A stretch of 5,750 bases of DNA, from assembly GCA_021789755.1 (NCBI GenBank), contig JAJYJD010000241.1, positions 1-5,750 on the forward strand, written 5' to 3'. Shown here piece by piece: positions 4,710 to 5,750 of this stretch. Each line of letters starts with the position of its first letter. Position 1 is the stretch's first letter. A program made the translations under genes and the position numbers. The stretch is from Bacteroidota bacterium. Lineage in GTDB: Bacteria > Bacteroidota > Ignavibacteria > Kryptoniales > JAKASW01. The notes below the pieces were generated by a model that did not search any database, was not told the origin of the DNA, and saw only the letters and a list, made by a program, of their open reading frames with translations.

Positions 4710-5750
4710 GTGCCAAAACGGCTTTCTCAGCAGATAATCATCTCCCTGACAATCATAGTCATGGTCGTGTCGGGAATTTCCGGTTACATCAGCCTGAAAA
4801 ATCAGGAACGAGTAATCCTGCAGGCCATGATCAACGGCGCGGACCAGCTTTCCAGAGGGATCGCGAGCGCGACGTGGCATGCGATGCTGGCCGACGATCG
4901 CTCCGCCGCTTATGAAGTGATGCGGACCATCGCGGCAAACCCGGGTATCAGCCGGATCAGGATTTTCAACAAAGAGGGGCGGGTGATGTTCTCGACCAGG
5001 GCGGTCGACGAGAAGCAGGTCAATAAGACTGCGGAGGCATGTGCCATGTGCCATACTTCTACTCAGCCTCTTGTGAACATCGACGCCTCTTCACGCGCGC
5101 GTATCTTCAGGCAAGCGGGCGGAGATAGACAGCTTGCCATGGTAACTCCGATCTACAACGAGTCCTCCTGCAGCGAAGCAGCGTGTCACGCTCACCCGAA
5201 AACGACGAGCGTGCTGGGAGTGCTCGACGTGGCGTTCGATCTCAGGCCGCTCGACAGTAAGCTGGATGAAGCAAGAGCCGAAGTTCTCGCCGTGACGGCG
5301 ATACAGATACTTCTGATTGCCCTCTTTATCGTCTTCTTCACGCGCAGGTTTGTGGACAGGCCGATAAACAAGCTCATTGTCGGAACCCGAGCGGTGAGTC
5401 GTATGCAGCTTGATCAGGTTGTGGAGGTAACTTCCAGCTCCGAGCTCGGCGAACTCGCGCATGAATTCAACGTGATGAGCGAACGGCTCAACAAAGCTAT
5501 GGCTGAGCTCAACCAGGCTACCCAGGATCTCGAGCTGAAGGTCAAGGACAGAACGAAGCAACTTGAGGTCGCTCATCAGAAACTGCTCCAGAGCGATCGC
5601 CTCGCATCCCTCGGTCAATTATCCGCGACCGTTGCTCATGAAATAAACAATCCCATCTCCGGTGTGCTGAACCTCGCGATGCTCCTCGACAGGATCATGA
5701 AAGACGACGGGATACCGCAGGACCGTGTCCCTGAGTTCAGGAAATATATC
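4710..5750 (+). CDS. Membrane sensor histidine kinase with two periplasmic c-type heme motifs (3' end outside window)
   Basis: The frame is open to the window edge (347 codons seen). Order of parts: a short basic N-terminus (MPKRLSQQ), membrane segment about 9-27, periplasmic sensor domain about 28-190, membrane segment about 192-210, HAMP linker about 211-265, coiled coil about 262-295, and the HisKA phospho-acceptor box LGQLSATVAHEINNPISG with His310. The ATP-binding domain must lie beyond the edge. The sensor domain carries CAMCH (111-115), a standard CxxCH heme-attachment motif, and CSEAACH (154-160), a CxxxxCH variant known from tetraheme cytochromes c3, followed by AHP. It therefore probably binds two covalent hemes and senses redox state, a gas or a respiratory signal; the ligand is unknown. 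GTG at 4710 is chosen because it leaves a short basic cytoplasmic start before the first membrane segment. A GTG at 4674 is also in frame, and neither has a strong ribosome binding site. A response regulator may follow outside the window. Confidence 0.9.
   Translation, partial: MPKRLSQQIIISLTIIVMVVSGISGYISLKNQERVILQAMINGADQLSRGIASATWHAMLADDRSAAYEVMRTIAANPGISRIRIFNKEGRVMFSTRAVDEKQVNKTAEACAMCHTSTQPLVNIDASSRARIFRQAGGDRQLAMVTPIYNESSCSEAACHAHPKTTSVLGVLDVAFDLRPLDSKLDEARAEVLAVTAIQILLIALFIVFFTRRFVDRPINKLIVGTRAVSRMQLDQVVEVTSSSELGELAHEFNVMSERLNKAMAELNQATQDLELKVKDRTKQLEVAHQKLLQSDRLASLGQLSATVAHEINNPISGVLNLAMLLDRIMKDDGIPQDRVPEFRKYI

Noticed and set aside
5091..5618. Minus-strand 175-codon open frame inside the kinase region
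   Set aside because: Antisense to the sensor kinase, whose plus-strand frame shows heme motifs, HAMP and the H-box.
1..5750. CRISPR arrays, tRNA or rRNA genes
   Set aside because: No regularly spaced repeats, cloverleaf-like segments or conserved rRNA stretches were seen on reading both strands.

Overview
The window reads as a piece of a Gram-negative bacterial chromosome. It has an accessory, insertion-sequence-scarred left third and an ordinary housekeeping/sensory right two thirds. The kinase at the right edge carries two periplasmic c-type heme motifs, which implies a periplasm, cytochrome c maturation and probably an anaerobic or facultative respiratory lifestyle. The mixed base composition, the RHS fragment, the enolase variant and this kinase type would fit the FCB/Ignavibacteria-like or deltaproteobacterial world. 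That placement is an impression, not a proof.

Left region (1-2043). Bases 1-127 are the 5' end of an IS3-family element on the minus strand: terminal repeat, ribosome binding site and the first 20 codons of OrfA, running off the left edge. Next come a small secreted HEAT-like protein (294-842), a possible 19-residue membrane peptide (871-930) and a 5'-truncated RHS core with an orphan C-terminal tip (about 960-1511). The 3' end of a second, decayed IS3-family transposase follows on the minus strand (1526-about 1795), with an in-frame stop in a conserved motif. Last is the 3' remnant of an unrecognised gene (about 1795-2043). This stretch looks like the product of repeated insertion, deletion and decay.

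Fluoride region (2072-4485). A textbook fluoride (crcB-motif) riboswitch at 2104-2157 runs into an intrinsic terminator at 2155-2191. The terminator stem shares two bases with the aptamer pseudoknot, so an ON switch by antitermination can be read from the sequence. It controls crcB (fluoride channel, 2224-2598) and, 11 nt downstream, a DUF190 gene (2610-2963). After a 241-nt gap on the same strand lies eno (enolase, 3205-4485). Enolase is the classic fluoride-inhibited glycolytic enzyme, so the order riboswitch-exporter-DUF190-target enzyme looks like a fluoride-stress neighbourhood.

Right region (4486-5750). A 224-nt spacer holds two dyads and a weak FNR/CRP-like site. It is followed by a membrane sensor histidine kinase (GTG start at 4710, open at the right edge) with CxxCH and CxxxxCH heme motifs in its periplasmic domain, two membrane segments, HAMP, a coiled coil and an H-box. 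I found no tRNA, rRNA or CRISPR array.
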